A stretch of 64,000 bases of DNA from Streptomyces griseorubiginosus (GTDB lineage: Bacteria > Actinomycetota > Actinomycetes > Streptomycetales > Streptomycetaceae): NCBI RefSeq assembly GCF_001514195.1, contig NZ_KQ948735.1, positions 311,172 to 375,171 on the forward strand, written 5' to 3'. The position numbers were made by a program, and so were the translations under genes. The notes beneath the pieces were generated by a model. The model was not told the origin of the DNA, did not search any database, and saw only the letters and a program-made list of their open reading frames with translations. Below, in pieces: positions 1-9,095 of this stretch; the first letter of the stretch is position 1, and the number at the start of each line of letters is the position of its first letter.

Positions 1-1940
1 TCCTGCGCGGACGGCTCGTCCGGCCCCAGCAGCCGCCGCTTCAACTCGGCCCGCGCCGAGCGGAGTTCGTCCCGCTCCGGCTGCCGTACGGCATCCAGCA
101 GCCCCGGCACGCCCACCGCGTCCGGCGTCAGCACGGTCGCCGCTCCCGCCGTGGGGAACGCGGCCCGGAACGCCTCCTCGCCGAGCCCGCTGGTGTTCGC
201 CACCGCGTACGGCTTGCCGCTCGCCAGGAAGTCGCTGACCACGCTCGACACATCGCTGATCAGCAGGTCGGCCCGGTTGAAGCAGGCGTACAGCGTCGGC
301 CGGGCGTCGGTGACGACCTGGTGCTCCCACGCGGGCAGCGAGGCCCAGTAGGCCCGCTCCCAGGCCTCGGTGGCCCGGGTGAGCGCCGTCGCGCGGCCCG
401 GTTCCGGCGTGGACTGGAGCAGCATCCGCTCGACCGAGTCGGCGGCGGCCCGGAAGCCGGTGGTGGTGAGCCGGTCCAACTCCCGCGTACAACGGACGAG
501 TTCGCCGTCGTCGGCGGGTCGCTGCCCGGCCCGCTCCCGGTTCGCGGCCCGGATCAGCTCACGGATCCGCCGGTCCGCCGCGCCCGCCCGCGGATCCACC
601 GAGCCGGTCAGCGGATGCGGCTTGTACAGCAGCCGGACCCCGGGGTCCGCCAGCAGCGCCCGCACGATGTTCTCGCCCGCCGCGATCACCGAGGTGTTGC
701 CGGGGTTGCCGTCCCAGCCCTCCCAGGTGGGCGCGTACAGCACGGTCACGGGACCGGTGGGCGGGCCCGCGTACGGCCGTACGGCGTCCAGCTGGGGGCG
801 GCCGATCTCCACCACGTCCTTGTCCTCGACGCCGACCTCGGCCGCCGCGTACCGCTCCCGGGCGGCGGGACCGGCCACCCACACCTCGTCGTAGGCCTTC
901 GCGTACGGGTTGCAGGAGGACAGCTTGTCGCTCTCGCCGTGGTTGACGAAGGTGTGCTTGATCGTCGGGATGCGCAGCACCTGCGAGGTCTTGCCGGAGT
1001 TCGAGGGGTGGATCAGGACCTGGAGCGTGGACTGCTCCAGGCGCAGCAGCGTGGAGACCTTGGGCAGGCAGACGATCGGGACGTCGGTCGCGGCGATCTT
1101 CTGCATCATGAACCGCTCGCGCAGGACGATCAGTGGCTTCCCGCCGGCCTTGGCGAGCGGCTCCAGCCACATGTTCGCCTGGTAGGCGGAGGAGACCCCG
1201 CCGGAGAAGTACAGGCCGACGGTCGGCCGGTACTCGGCCAGCCACGCGTCGAACCACTCCAGCACCTCCTGCTCGCCCGCCGGCCGACGGCTCGGCAGCA
1301 GTCGTACGAGAAGGTCGGCGAGGCCCATGAGGGCGAGCCCCAGGGACATCGCGATGCCGAAGGCCGCGCACCGGGGCTCACCGGTGGCCGCGGTGACCAG
1401 CAGGCCGGCGGTGGCGGGCAGGCCGTGGACCAGGAGGCGGGGGCCGGGGTGGCGCAGCAGGGCGGGCGGGGCCGGGGTGAGGCGGAGCGCCGAGGCGTCG
1501 ATGTTGCGGGTGACCACCGGGAGGGTGCGGGTGCGGCGGACCAGGACGGAGACCGCCTGGACCGCGCAGTGCAGGGCGTAGAAGGCGAGCAGACCGGCCA
1601 CCAGGACGGTGTACGCCGTCTCCTCGTCCTCCGGGGTCAGCCGCAGCAGGCCGAGCACCAGCAGCAGGTCGCGCAGGACGTGCCGCACGGTGATGTCGGC
1701 GTGCGACTTGGCGAACAGCGAGACCATGCCGCGCTGCCAGCGGTGCAGGACGCCCTCCACGGCCCAGGACGCGGCGGTCGCGGCGAGCAGCAGCGGGACG
1801 TGCGGACGCAGGGCGGCGACGGCCTGGGTGACGACGGCGGCTGCCAGGACGGCGGCGACGAGGACTCTCGTCGTGGTCTGCCGGCCCGGCAGCCGCACCG
1901 CGGAGCGGAGGCGGGACAGGGGTTTTCGCACGGGGGTCAC
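1..1940 (-). CDS. Membrane protein with CDP-glycerol glycerophosphotransferase-like domain (3' end outside window)
   Basis: Reads on the minus strand from GTG 1940 (or GTG 1931, same frame) and runs off the left edge still open, so the C-terminus is missing. The first ~200 residues hold several hydrophobic stretches (for example LVAAVLAAAVVTQAVAAL). They are followed by a cytoplasmic domain with the NHGESDK signature and a late VSSVVSDFLASGKPYAVAN segment typical of the CDP-glycerol:poly-glycerophosphate transferase/TagB-TagF superfamily. Such enzymes move polyol phosphates onto wall polymers, but the substrate here cannot be told. It is divergent from proB across ~235 bp. No strong ribosome site is seen at either start, so the start is uncertain. 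Confidence 0.75.
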   Translation of the reverse strand, partial: MTPVRKPLSRLRSAVRLPGRQTTTRVLVAAVLAAAVVTQAVAALRPHVPLLLAATAASWAVEGVLHRWQRGMVSLFAKSHADITVRHVLRDLLLVLGLLRLTPEDEETAYTVLVAGLLAFYALHCAVQAVSVLVRRTRTLPVVTRNIDASALRLTPAPPALLRHPGPRLLVHGLPATAGLLVTAATGEPRCAAFGIAMSLGLALMGLADLLVRLLPSRRPAGEQEVLEWFDAWLAEYRPTVGLYFSGGVSSAYQANMWLEPLAKAGGKPLIVLRERFMMQKIAATDVPIVCLPKVSTLLRLEQSTLQVLIHPSNSGKTSQVLRIPTIKHTFVNHGESDKLSSCNPYAKAYDEVWVAGPAARERYAAAEVGVEDKDVVEIGRPQLDAVRPYAGPPTGPVTVLYAPTWEGWDGNPGNTSVIAAGENIVRALLADPGVRLLYKPHPLTGSVDPRAGAADRRIRELIRAANRERAGQRPADDGELVRCTRELDRLTTTGFRAAADSVERMLLQSTPEPGRATALTRATEAWERAYWASLPAWEHQVVTDARPTLYACFNRADLLISDVSSVVSDFLASGKPYAVANTSGLGEEAFRAAFPTAGAATVLTPDAVGVPGLLDAVRQPERDELRSARAELKRRLLGPDEPSAQ

Positions 1941-2175
1941 TCCAGGGTCGTCGCGAGACGGACGCCTTGGTTAACGCGAGTCGAGCTACGGACGACACGC
2001 GCGTGTACGTGTGCGGGCGGGGCGGGGAGGTGGTATGCGGGCGACGGGCGGGATGCGGCGGCCAGGTCGTCCGTCCGGTTCGGGTCCGGGGACTGGACGG
2101 GCGCGCGTCACCGCGTCCCCTTCGCGTACATTGCGGGCGAGGTACCCACAGTGGCGCGAGGGGGCAGGACACAAG

Positions 2176-3303
2176 GTGGCAGGGGCAAGGCAGGCCGTGG
2201 GCGAGGCCCGCAGGATCGTCGTCAAGGTCGGTTCCTCGTCGCTGACCACCGCCTCCGGCGGCCTCGACGCCGACCGGGTCGACGCGCTCGTCGACGTCCT
2301 CGCCAAGAGCCGCAGCGGGGGAGAGCGCGAGATCGTCCTGGTCTCCTCCGGCGCCATCGCCGCCGGACTCGCCCCGCTGGGCCTGCGCCGCCGCCCGCGG
2401 GACCTGGCCCGGCAGCAGGCCGCCGCCAGCGTCGGCCAGGGCCTGCTCGTCGCCCGCTACACCGCCTCCTTCGCCCGCTACGGCGTCCGGGTCGGACAGG
2501 TGCTGCTGACCAGCGACGACATGAGCCGCCGCGCCCACCACCGCAACGCCTCCCGCACCCTCGACAAGCTCCTCGCGATGGGCGCCTTCCCGATCGTCAA
2601 CGAGAACGACACCGTCGCCACGGACGAGATCCGCTTCGGCGACAACGACCGGCTCGCGGCCCTGGTGGCCCACCTGGTCCACGCCGACCTGCTCGTCCTC
2701 CTCTCCGACATCGACGGCGTCTACGACGGCGACCCGAGCAAGCCGGGCACCTCGCGGATAGCGGAGGTGCGCGGTCCGGAGGACCTGGCGGACGTCGAGA
2801 TCGGCAGCGCGGGCAAGGCGGGCGTCGGCACCGGCGGCATGGTCACCAAGGTCGAGGCCGCCCGGATCGCCGCCGCCGCGGGCATCCCCGTGGTGCTGAC
2901 CAGCGCGATCCACGCGGGCGAGGCGCTGTCCGGCGGCGACACCGGCACGTACTTCCACCCGACCGGCAAGCGTTCCGCCGACCGGCTGCTGTGGCTCCAG
3001 CACGCGTCCACCCCCCAGGGGTCGCTGACCCTGGACGACGGGGCGGTCAAGGCGGTCGTGGATCGCCGCACGTCGCTGCTGCCTGCAGGGATCGCCTCCG
3101 TCGAGGGCGAGTTCGTCGCGGGCGACCCCGTCGAACTGCGGGACGGCGCCGGGCGCGCGGTGGCCCGCGGGCTCGTGAACTTCGACGCCAAGGAGATGCC
3201 CCGGCTCATCGGCCGCTCGACGCGGGAGCTGGCGCGGGAACTGGGGCCGGCGTACGAGCGGGAGGTCGTCCACCGGGACGATCTGGTGATCCTGCACCCT
3301 TGA
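2176..3303 (+). CDS. proB: Glutamate 5-kinase
   Basis: Phosphorylates L-glutamate to gamma-glutamyl phosphate, the first step of proline synthesis. The ~375-residue protein starts with the amino-acid-kinase signature IVVKVGSSSLT and has IVLVSSGAIAAG, NENDTVATDEIRFGDND and LLSDIDGVY motifs of the kinase core. The last ~85 residues form the C-terminal PUA domain found in ProB (SVEGEFVAGDPVEL region). GTG 2176 was chosen because similarity begins just after it; GTG 2197 is an in-frame alternative. The open frame extends upstream to 2011 but that part has no family similarity. proA follows one gene later. Confidence 0.93.
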   Translation: MAGARQAVGEARRIVVKVGSSSLTTASGGLDADRVDALVDVLAKSRSGGEREIVLVSSGAIAAGLAPLGLRRRPRDLARQQAAASVGQGLLVARYTASFARYGVRVGQVLLTSDDMSRRAHHRNASRTLDKLLAMGAFPIVNENDTVATDEIRFGDNDRLAALVAHLVHADLLVLLSDIDGVYDGDPSKPGTSRIAEVRGPEDLADVEIGSAGKAGVGTGGMVTKVEAARIAAAAGIPVVLTSAIHAGEALSGGDTGTYFHPTGKRSADRLLWLQHASTPQGSLTLDDGAVKAVVDRRTSLLPAGIASVEGEFVAGDPVELRDGAGRAVARGLVNFDAKEMPRLIGRSTRELARELGPAYEREVVHRDDLVILHP

Positions 3304-3318
3304 GGGCCACCCGGTGCC

Positions 3319-3341
3319 TTTCGGGGGCGGTGTGCCCGAAA
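3319..3341 (+). terminator. Stem-loop after proB
   Basis: A 7-bp stem TTTCGGG/CCCGAAA with a 9-nt loop begins 16 bp after the proB stop. A second small hairpin (ACGCCCT/AGGGCGT) follows at about 3350-3368. There is no clear T-run, so termination strength is uncertain. Confidence 0.45.
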
Positions 3342-3427
3342 ACGGGGTGAACGCCCTGCCAAGGGCGTCGCCCTGAGGTGGACGTTCCGCAAAATCGCCC
3401 CGCGAGCCCTTGCGGCCTGCTCAACTT

Positions 3428-3440
3428 TGTCCCAGGGACA
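3428..3440. promoter_or_regulatory. Perfect inverted repeat upstream of the 3488 gene
   Basis: TGTCCC-A-GGGACA is a perfect palindrome lying 47 bp before the start of the next gene. It could be an operator. No cognate regulator is identifiable from the window. Confidence 0.3.
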
Positions 3441-3487
3441 CATTCCGCCCGGCCCGTGGGGTCGATCTGTGCTTGAAGGAGGCCGTC

Positions 3488-3964
3488 GTGAGACGAGTGC
3501 GCCCTGGGGCGGCGGCTTCCCGCGGCGGGTCCGGCAACGCCGTGGCGAAGCCGGCCGGTGAGGAGCGGACCCTGACGAGCGTCGCCGCGGGCGACCAGTT
3601 CGAGACGAAGCAGCCCGAGGACCTGCCCCGCCTGTGGCACGTCACCCTCAGCGTCTCCGGCGAGGAGGCCCCGCTGAAGGAGGTCCGGCGCGCCCTCGAA
3701 CAGCTCGCCCACGACCATCCCTTCCTGCTGACCAGCCGCTACGCCAACGACCACGCGGAGATCCGGTACTGGGAGGAGGCCCGCGACCTGCACGACGCGG
3801 CCGCCGTCGCCCTGCGCCTGTGGGGCGAGCACCGCCAGACCGCGGGCCTGCCGCCCTGGGAGATCGTCGGCCTGGAGGTCATCGACCGCCAGACCTACCA
3901 TCAGCGCATCGCCGAGGGGTACGGGCCGGCTCCCGCGTCGCCGGTCGGGGTGCATCCGTACTGA
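3488..3964 (+). CDS. Conserved actinobacterial hypothetical protein (158 aa)
   Basis: The start GTG 3488 is set by a strong ribosome site GAAGGAGG at 3475-3482, five bases upstream. The protein is soluble with no membrane segment. After a basic, low-complexity N-terminus (~45 residues) it has a compact domain with [39 protein letters not shown] and [13 protein letters not shown] do not recognise a named family. It sits between proB and proA on the same strand with its own upstream palindrome, so it may be separately controlled. Function is unknown. Confidence 0.8.
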   Translation: MRRVRPGAAASRGGSGNAVAKPAGEERTLTSVAAGDQFETKQPEDLPRLWHVTLSVSGEEAPLKEVRRALEQLAHDHPFLLTSRYANDHAEIRYWEEARDLHDAAAVALRLWGEHRQTAGLPPWEIVGLEVIDRQTYHQRIAEGYGPAPASPVGVHPY

Positions 3965-4066
3965 CCACGGTGATCTCGGGTGCGCCCCGGGGCGAGTCCC
4001 CGGGCATGTCCCTTTGATCCCGTCTCGCGCTGTGGAATGCGCGGTGTTCGTCCCCGTCCGGCGCAC

Positions 4067-4080
4067 TACCCTTTCCCTCA
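4067..4080 (+). promoter_or_regulatory. Candidate leaderless promoter of proA
   Basis: A TACCCT -10-like hexamer (4067-4072) ends 7 nt before ATG 4080, which places the transcript start at or next to the start codon. No Shine-Dalgarno sequence is visible between them. The -35 element is not obvious. Confidence 0.4.
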
Positions 4081-5366
4081 TGACCTCGCTCTCGCCGTAC
4101 GACTCCATGACCCCGGTCGTCCAGGCCGCCTACCGGGCCAAGGCCGCCGCCGCCGACCTCGCCCCGCTGCCGAGGTCCGAGAAGGACGACGCGCTGCTCG
4201 CCATCGCCGACGCGCTGGAGGTCCGTACGAGCGAGATCGTCGAGGCCAACGCGAAGGACGTCGCCAAGGCCCGCGAGGCCGGGACCAGCGAGTCGGTCGT
4301 CGACCGGCTGACGCTCACCCCGGAGCGGGTGCGCGCCATCGCCTCCGACGTCCGGGACGTCGTGGCGCTGCCCGACCCGGTCGGCGAGGTGGTCCGCGGC
4401 TCGACCCTCCCGAACGGCATCGACCTGCGCCAGGTCCGGGTCCCGCTCGGCGTGGTCGGCATCATCTACGAGGCCCGCCCGAACGTCACCGTGGACGCCG
4501 CCGCCCTGTGCCTGAAGTCCGGCAACGCCGTCCTGCTGCGCGGCTCGGCCTCCGCGTACGAGTCGAACACCGCCCTCGTCCGGGTCCTGCGGGACGCCGT
4601 GGGCGGTGCCGGACTGCCCGCCGACGCCGTCCAGCTGGTGCCCGGCCAGTCCCGGGAGAGCGTGCAGGAGCTGATGCGCGCCCGTGGCCTGGTCGACGTG
4701 CTGATCCCGCGCGGCGGCGCCTCGCTGATCCAGACCGTCGTGACGGAGTCGACCGTCCCCGTCATCGAGACCGGCACCGGCAACTGCCACGTCTACGTCG
4801 ACGCCCACGCCGACATCGACATGGCGATCGACATCCTGATCAACTCCAAGGCCTCGCGGGTCAGCGTCTGCAACGCCGCCGAGACCCTCCTGGTCCACCA
4901 GGACATCGCCCCCGAGTTCCTGCCGCGGGCCCTGGACGCCCTCGCCGAGGCCGGGGTCACCGTGCACGCCGACCCGCGGGTGCTGGCCTACGCGAAGGAC
5001 ACCAAAGCGACCCTGGTCGAGGCCACCCTCGACGACTGGGACACCGAGTACCTCTCCTACGACATCGCCGCCGCCGTGGTCGACTCGCTGGACAAGGCCG
5101 TCGAGCACATCCGGCTGTGGACCTCCGGGCACACCGAGGCCATCGTCACCACCTCCCAGCAGGCGGCCCGCCGGTTCACCCAGCTGGTGGACTCCACGAC
5201 CGTCGCGGTCAACGCCTCCACCCGCTTCACCGACGGCGGCCAGTTCGGCTTCGGGGCGGAGATCGGCATCTCCACGCAGAAGCTGCACGCGCGCGGCCCG
5301 ATGGGCCTGCCGGAGCTCACCAGCACGAAGTACATCGTCACCGGGGACGGCCACATCCGCCGCTGA
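4080..5366 (+). CDS. proA: Glutamate-5-semialdehyde dehydrogenase (gamma-glutamyl phosphate reductase)
   Basis: NADPH-dependent reduction of gamma-glutamyl phosphate to glutamate semialdehyde, the second step of proline synthesis, partner of ProB. The 428-residue protein matches the usual family length. It contains [28 protein letters not shown] and the catalytic-cysteine region [17 protein letters not shown] around residue 265. The C-terminal half carries GHTEAIVT and [24 protein letters not shown] 4080 was chosen because it follows a -10-like box and matches where conservation begins; ATG 4107 is a less likely alternative. Confidence 0.94.
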   Translation: MTSLSPYDSMTPVVQAAYRAKAAAADLAPLPRSEKDDALLAIADALEVRTSEIVEANAKDVAKAREAGTSESVVDRLTLTPERVRAIASDVRDVVALPDPVGEVVRGSTLPNGIDLRQVRVPLGVVGIIYEARPNVTVDAAALCLKSGNAVLLRGSASAYESNTALVRVLRDAVGGAGLPADAVQLVPGQSRESVQELMRARGLVDVLIPRGGASLIQTVVTESTVPVIETGTGNCHVYVDAHADIDMAIDILINSKASRVSVCNAAETLLVHQDIAPEFLPRALDALAEAGVTVHADPRVLAYAKDTKATLVEATLDDWDTEYLSYDIAAAVVDSLDKAVEHIRLWTSGHTEAIVTTSQQAARRFTQLVDSTTVAVNASTRFTDGGQFGFGAEIGISTQKLHARGPMGLPELTSTKYIVTGDGHIRR

Positions 5367-5376
5367 ACCGGCTCGC

Positions 5377-5428
5377 CCCGGGGCGCGACCTGGGCATATG
5401 CGTCCGGCAGGCGCCCCGGGCCCTTTTT
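5377..5428 (+). terminator. Intrinsic terminator after proA
   Basis: CCCGGGGCGC (5377-5386) pairs with GCGCCCCGGG (5411-5420), followed by CCC and five T residues. It begins 11 bp after the proA stop. Confidence 0.75.
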
Positions 5429-5500
5429 CCGTGCCGTGCCGGGGCGTCTCATCAGGCGGATGAATTTCCCTGTCGTCTGCCCAAAATGACCCCCCAGGTC

Positions 5501-5512
5501 TACTCTGGATCC
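5501..5512 (+). promoter_or_regulatory. -10 box TACTCT for leaderless start
   Basis: TACTCT at 5501-5506 ends 6 nt before GTG 5513. The same hexamer with the same spacing precedes the sister gene at 6169. Confidence 0.45.
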
Positions 5513-6079
5513 GTGCCGGAGGACGTGGGGGGTACGCCGTTCCCTGACGGCTGGGAGCCCGACGACGACCACGACCGCGGGGTGTCGGACGAAGAGTTCG
5601 CCTCCGTGGTCTTCGACGAGGCCTTCGTACGGGCGGCCGTGGTGCACGAGCCGACCGCCGTCGAGCGCCTCCTGGCCGCCGCCAAGGCGAGAGCGGAGGC
5701 CTCCGAGGCCGAGGCCCGCCGCGCCCACCCCGGAGCCGACCGGTACGAGGACGGATACGGCCCCGGCCGTTTCGGCCATGATCCCGAGCTCGACGAGCTG
5801 GACGACACCGAGATCCTCGAAGGCCGCTACGGCGCCCCCGGCGCCTACGGCAAGCAGGTCCGCTGGCACCGCCCGGTCGCCTGGATGCTCGCCCTCGTCA
5901 TGGGCATCGGCATGGTCGCGCTGGCCTTCACCGCGGTCTACCGGGGTTCCTCCTCGGGCAGCCGCGACCGGGTACCGCCCCCCGCCTCGACCGGCCTGGA
6001 ACAGGGGAGCACGGTGACGCCCTCGGCGTCCGCGGACTACTCCCCGCCGGCCGTGTCCGCCGTCCCGCGCACGCCCTGA
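5513..6079 (+). CDS. Single-pass membrane protein, sister of the next gene (188 aa)
   Basis: Uncharacterised actinobacterial membrane protein. The acidic N-terminus carries EEFASVVFDEAFVRAA around residues 27-42. A charged, Ala/Glu-rich helical stretch follows, then one membrane span (VAWMLALVMGIGMVALAFTAV, ~residues 123-143) and a Ser/Pro-rich C-terminal tail. The next gene repeats the SVVFDE-FVRAA motif, so the two probably arose by duplication or bind the same partner. GTG 5513 was chosen for the -10 box spacing; ATG 5486 in the same frame is possible. No enzyme motif is visible. Confidence 0.75.
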   Translation: MPEDVGGTPFPDGWEPDDDHDRGVSDEEFASVVFDEAFVRAAVVHEPTAVERLLAAAKARAEASEAEARRAHPGADRYEDGYGPGRFGHDPELDELDDTEILEGRYGAPGAYGKQVRWHRPVAWMLALVMGIGMVALAFTAVYRGSSSGSRDRVPPPASTGLEQGSTVTPSASADYSPPAVSAVPRTP

Positions 6080-6134
6080 GCGATCCATTTCGGACCTGGT
6101 GAGAACCTGTCAGAAGTTGTCGTGCGGCAGGGCG

Positions 6135-6168
6135 TTTACCTGAGCTTCCCGAGACCTACTCTGAAGAT
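6135..6168 (+). promoter_or_regulatory. Leaderless promoter for the 6169 gene
   Basis: TTTACC (6135-6140) and TACTCT (6157-6162) are 16 nt apart, a plausible -35/-10 pair. The hexamer ends 6 nt before ATG 6169. Confidence 0.5.
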
Positions 6169-7239
6169 ATGGGAGCGCCAGGAGACCCGCCTGAGGGGAC
6201 ACCCGAGGGCGGCCCGGCAGGTGGAGAGGACGAATACCGATCCGTCGTGTTCGACGAGTCGTTCGTTCGTGCTGCCCGCCTCCAGGAGTTCTCCGCGCAG
6301 GAGCGCATGGCCGACCACGCGCCCGCCGTCCGCCGCCGCCCGCCCCTCAGGCGGGGCCTGTCCCGGCAGGTGCTGATCCTGGTCCTGCTGATCGCCGTCG
6401 CCTTCGGCACGGCGATCTACATGGGTGTACGGCACCCGTACCAGAGCTCCGCGCTCCGCCAGCCCGTCGAGCCGCTGCGGATGACCGTCATCCCGCTGGC
6501 CCCCGAGGGCCGGGTCCCGGGGCACCCCGACGCCGAGTACCTGTACGCGCACAGTCCCGCCGCGCAGTACCGCGCCGGCGCCGAGGGCATCCCGCTGCCG
6601 GCCTCCCGCCGCACCGAGCACTTCTCCGACAGCCAGGTGGTGAGCGCGCTGACCACCGCCAAGGACTACATCGTGCGGTCCTCACTGGACCCCGACGTCC
6701 TCACCGGCCACCAGGTCCGTGCCGTACGGGTCCTGCTCGACACCGACCAACTCGACCAGTTCGACCAGAGTTTCGCCCACCCGGCGGCGGACGGACGGCA
6801 CGCGCCGACCGGCTGGCTGGTCCGCTTCGACCCCGCCGAGGCGCGGCTGGCCGACGCGCGGATCCGGGTGCAGGGGAGCCTCCAGGCCGCCGAGACCGAC
6901 TCCTCGACGCTGGAGGTCACGGCGGACCACACGTTCGTGTACGCGCTGCGGTCCGCCGCCCCGATGACGTCGAGCGAGGTCTCGCTGTTCACCGTCCGGC
7001 GGGAGCTGCACTTCCGGTTCGACCGGGACGACCTGCGGATGCACACCGCCCAGCTGGTCGTGTCGTACGTCCAGGCCGGCCCGCTGTCCTGCGCGGAGGA
7101 CTCCACGAACCAGCTGCATCCGCTGCTGGCCGGACAGACCGCGAAGGCGGGCGGACCCGCGGGGACCGATCCCTATGCGACCGGCAGTGCCACGGCCCTC
7201 TGCGGGTCGCTGGCCACCAGCGCGCAGCCGAAGGTGTGA
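6169..7239 (+). CDS. Membrane-anchored hypothetical protein with large extracellular domain (356 aa)
   Basis: Shares the N-terminal motif YRSVVFDESFVRAA with the gene before it. It then has one membrane span (VLILVLLIAVAFGTAIYMGV, ~residues 67-86) and about 270 residues predicted outside the cell. The outer part contains an FSDSQVVSALTTAKDYIVRSSLDPDVLTGHQVRAVRVLL segment and two cysteines near the C-terminus (LSCAED, ALCGSL) that might form a disulfide. I do not recognise the extracellular fold. The pairing and identical promoter form suggest joint function at the cell surface, but no role is assigned. Confidence 0.8.
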   Translation: MGAPGDPPEGTPEGGPAGGEDEYRSVVFDESFVRAARLQEFSAQERMADHAPAVRRRPPLRRGLSRQVLILVLLIAVAFGTAIYMGVRHPYQSSALRQPVEPLRMTVIPLAPEGRVPGHPDAEYLYAHSPAAQYRAGAEGIPLPASRRTEHFSDSQVVSALTTAKDYIVRSSLDPDVLTGHQVRAVRVLLDTDQLDQFDQSFAHPAADGRHAPTGWLVRFDPAEARLADARIRVQGSLQAAETDSSTLEVTADHTFVYALRSAAPMTSSEVSLFTVRRELHFRFDRDDLRMHTAQLVVSYVQAGPLSCAEDSTNQLHPLLAGQTAKAGGPAGTDPYATGSATALCGSLATSAQPKV

Positions 7240-7270
7240 GCCGCCTGCGTTCCGACTGCGGTCTCAGGTG

Positions 7271-8389
7271 TCAGCCGCCTTCGTCGTCCCGCGGGGTGTC
7301 CCTCGGGGGCTCGCCGTTCCTCGGGGTCTCACCGTCCCGCGGGGACGAACTCGCGAAACCGCCGAAGCCCCTGCGCACCCTGCCGCCCAGGTCGCCCGCC
7401 CCGCCCGCGATGTCGTTGACCAGCTTCATCAGCGGGTCCTTGGAGCTCTTCACATTGCTCGCGTAGCTCGCCGCCGACTCACGGAAGCTGTCGGAGACCG
7501 AGGTGTCCTTGTCCTCGGAGCGGCGCGGGTAGTGGCCGTCCATGATCCGCTGGTAGTCGCGGGACTCCGACCACTTCTTCAGCTCGGCGGCCCGGATCGT
7601 GGTGAAGGGGTGGGTGCGCGGCAGGACGTTGAGGATCTTCAAAACCGAGTCGCGCAGGTCGCCGCCCGCCTCGTACTCCTCGGCCTGCTTCAGGAACGCG
7701 TCCACGTTCATCTCGTGCAGGTGGTGGCCGCCGGCCAGCTTCATCAGGCCGCGCATCGAGGCCCGCAGGTCCTGGCCGACCAGCAGGCCCGCGCGGTCCG
7801 CCGACAGCTCCGACTTGCGGAACCACTCCCGCAGCGCGGTCACGATCGCCATGATCGCGAGGTTGCCCAGCGGGATCCACGCCACCCTGAGGGCGAGACT
7901 GGTCAGGAACAGCAGGATGGTCCGGTAGACCGAGTGACCGGAGAGGGCGTGGCCCACCTCGTGGCCGACGACGGCCCGCATCTCCTCCTCGTCGAGGAGG
8001 TCGACCAGGCCCGTGGTGACCACGATGATCGGCTCGTCCAGGCCGATGCACATCGCGTTGGGCTGCGGGTCCTGGGTGACGTACATCGGCGGGACCTTCT
8101 CGAGGTCCAGGATGTAACAGGCGTCCCGCAGCATGTCGTTGAGGTACGCGAACTGCTGGTCGGAGACGCGCACCGAGTCGGACAGGAACAGCAGCCGCAG
8201 GCTCCGCTCGGGGAGCAGACCGCTGAGCGCCTTGAACACCGTGTCGAAACCGCTCAGCTTGCGCAGCGCCACCAGGGCGGAGCGGTCGGCGGGGTGCTCG
8301 TAGGCGCGCGAGGAGATGCCCGGGAAGCGCCGGCGCTGCCTGCTCGGTACGTGCTCGTGCCCGTTGTTCTGATGGCCGTCGTCGGACAT
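7271..8389 (-). CDS. M48-family zinc metalloprotease (372 aa)
   Basis: Membrane-associated peptidase of the HtpX/Ste24 type. The zinc-binding helix is VVGHEVGHALSGH (about residues 147-159) and the third ligand is probably the Glu of KSELSADRAG. A hydrophobic segment (TILLFLTSLALRVAWIPL) separates them. The C-terminal ~60 residues are Gly/Ser/Arg/Pro-rich. ATG 8389 is preferred because GGGGGAAG lies just upstream; the frame also contains GTG 8401. It converges with the preceding plus-strand gene with only ~30 bp between stops. Family members degrade damaged membrane proteins; the specific role here is inferred. Confidence 0.88.
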   Translation of the reverse strand: MSDDGHQNNGHEHVPSRQRRRFPGISSRAYEHPADRSALVALRKLSGFDTVFKALSGLLPERSLRLLFLSDSVRVSDQQFAYLNDMLRDACYILDLEKVPPMYVTQDPQPNAMCIGLDEPIIVVTTGLVDLLDEEEMRAVVGHEVGHALSGHSVYRTILLFLTSLALRVAWIPLGNLAIMAIVTALREWFRKSELSADRAGLLVGQDLRASMRGLMKLAGGHHLHEMNVDAFLKQAEEYEAGGDLRDSVLKILNVLPRTHPFTTIRAAELKKWSESRDYQRIMDGHYPRRSEDKDTSVSDSFRESAASYASNVKSSKDPLMKLVNDIAGGAGDLGGRVRRGFGGFASSSPRDGETPRNGEPPRDTPRDDEGG

Positions 8390-8550
8390 GTCTTCCCCCA
8401 CATGCGTCTTTGGCGGTGCCGTCTGTGGCCGTGCCCCTTCGACCGCGGTGATCCTTTGCGGACCCTTGTGCGGCCCTTTGCGCCCCCGAAGCAGAGCCCA
8501 GCCTAGGCGGAGATAGCGTGGACGGGCAGTACAGCGAAGGAGTCCACGTC

Positions 8551-8709
8551 ATGGAGCACACCCGGGCCGCCTGGCTCACCGAGGCCGCAGGCGCCGCCGA
8601 GCAGCAAGGGGCCGGAAATCTGCTCCGGATCGTACTGGTCGTGATGTTCGTGGGCTGTGCGTTCACCGCGTGGTTCCTGCTGCGGGGGTACAAGCGGAAG
8701 GACGAGTGA
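8551..8709 (+). CDS. Small membrane protein (52 aa)
   Basis: ATG 8551 has the ribosome site GAAGGAG at 8536-8542 with 8-nt spacing. The protein is 52 residues: a soluble N-terminal ~27, one membrane span (LLRIVLVVMFVGCAFTAWFLL) and a lysine-rich end (RGYKRKDE), which indicates an inside C-terminus. No domain is recognised. It is divergent from the M48 protease and upstream of another tiny membrane protein and nadD. Confidence 0.7.
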   Translation: MEHTRAAWLTEAAGAAEQQGAGNLLRIVLVVMFVGCAFTAWFLLRGYKRKDE

Positions 8710-8865
8710 GCGGGGGCGAAGGTTCCCGGCCCTCTCCCGGACCTTCCCGGGGGCCCCGACGACGGCCCCCAATGGTGGAGTCGGGGTGATCGCCCTCACC
8801 GGGCCCGCTTACCATGGGCCGACGTCGTTGTCCCGTCCCTCCTCCATCGGATAGGTCTGCCGAAG

Positions 8866-9030
8866 ATGAGCTTCCACAGCACCGCTGCCCAGTTGGTCAC
8901 CCTCGCCGCAGAGGGCGAGGAGCACGGCGGCAACCACGAGAGCCTCGACCCCCTGGTGACCGGCGGCGCCGCCTTCATCATCCTGCTGCTCCTGCTGTGG
9001 ATCACCACCCGTTTCAACCGCGACCGCTGA
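8866..9030 (+). CDS. Small membrane protein (54 aa)
   Basis: Short open frame from ATG 8866 to TGA 9030. The N-terminal ~30 residues include the charged [14 protein letters not shown]. One strongly hydrophobic segment ([12 protein letters not shown]) is followed by a positive tail (TTRFNRDR). The coding strand and codon use match neighbouring genes. The ribosome site is weak (CCGAAG). It lies 79 bp before nadD. Function is unknown. Confidence 0.65.
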   Translation: MSFHSTAAQLVTLAAEGEEHGGNHESLDPLVTGGAAFIILLLLLWITTRFNRDR

Positions 9031-9095
9031 GGCACCGGGTGCCCGTCGCGGGGCACTCCGGGCCCGTGCCGTCCGGGCCCCTCAGGTCGGGCCGG

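Noticed and set aside
321..3350. A long plus-strand open frame (over 1000 codons) across the first gene and proB
   Set aside because: It is antisense or out of frame to two well-supported genes, and its translation is Arg/Gly/Pro/Ala-rich noise typical of high-GC DNA.
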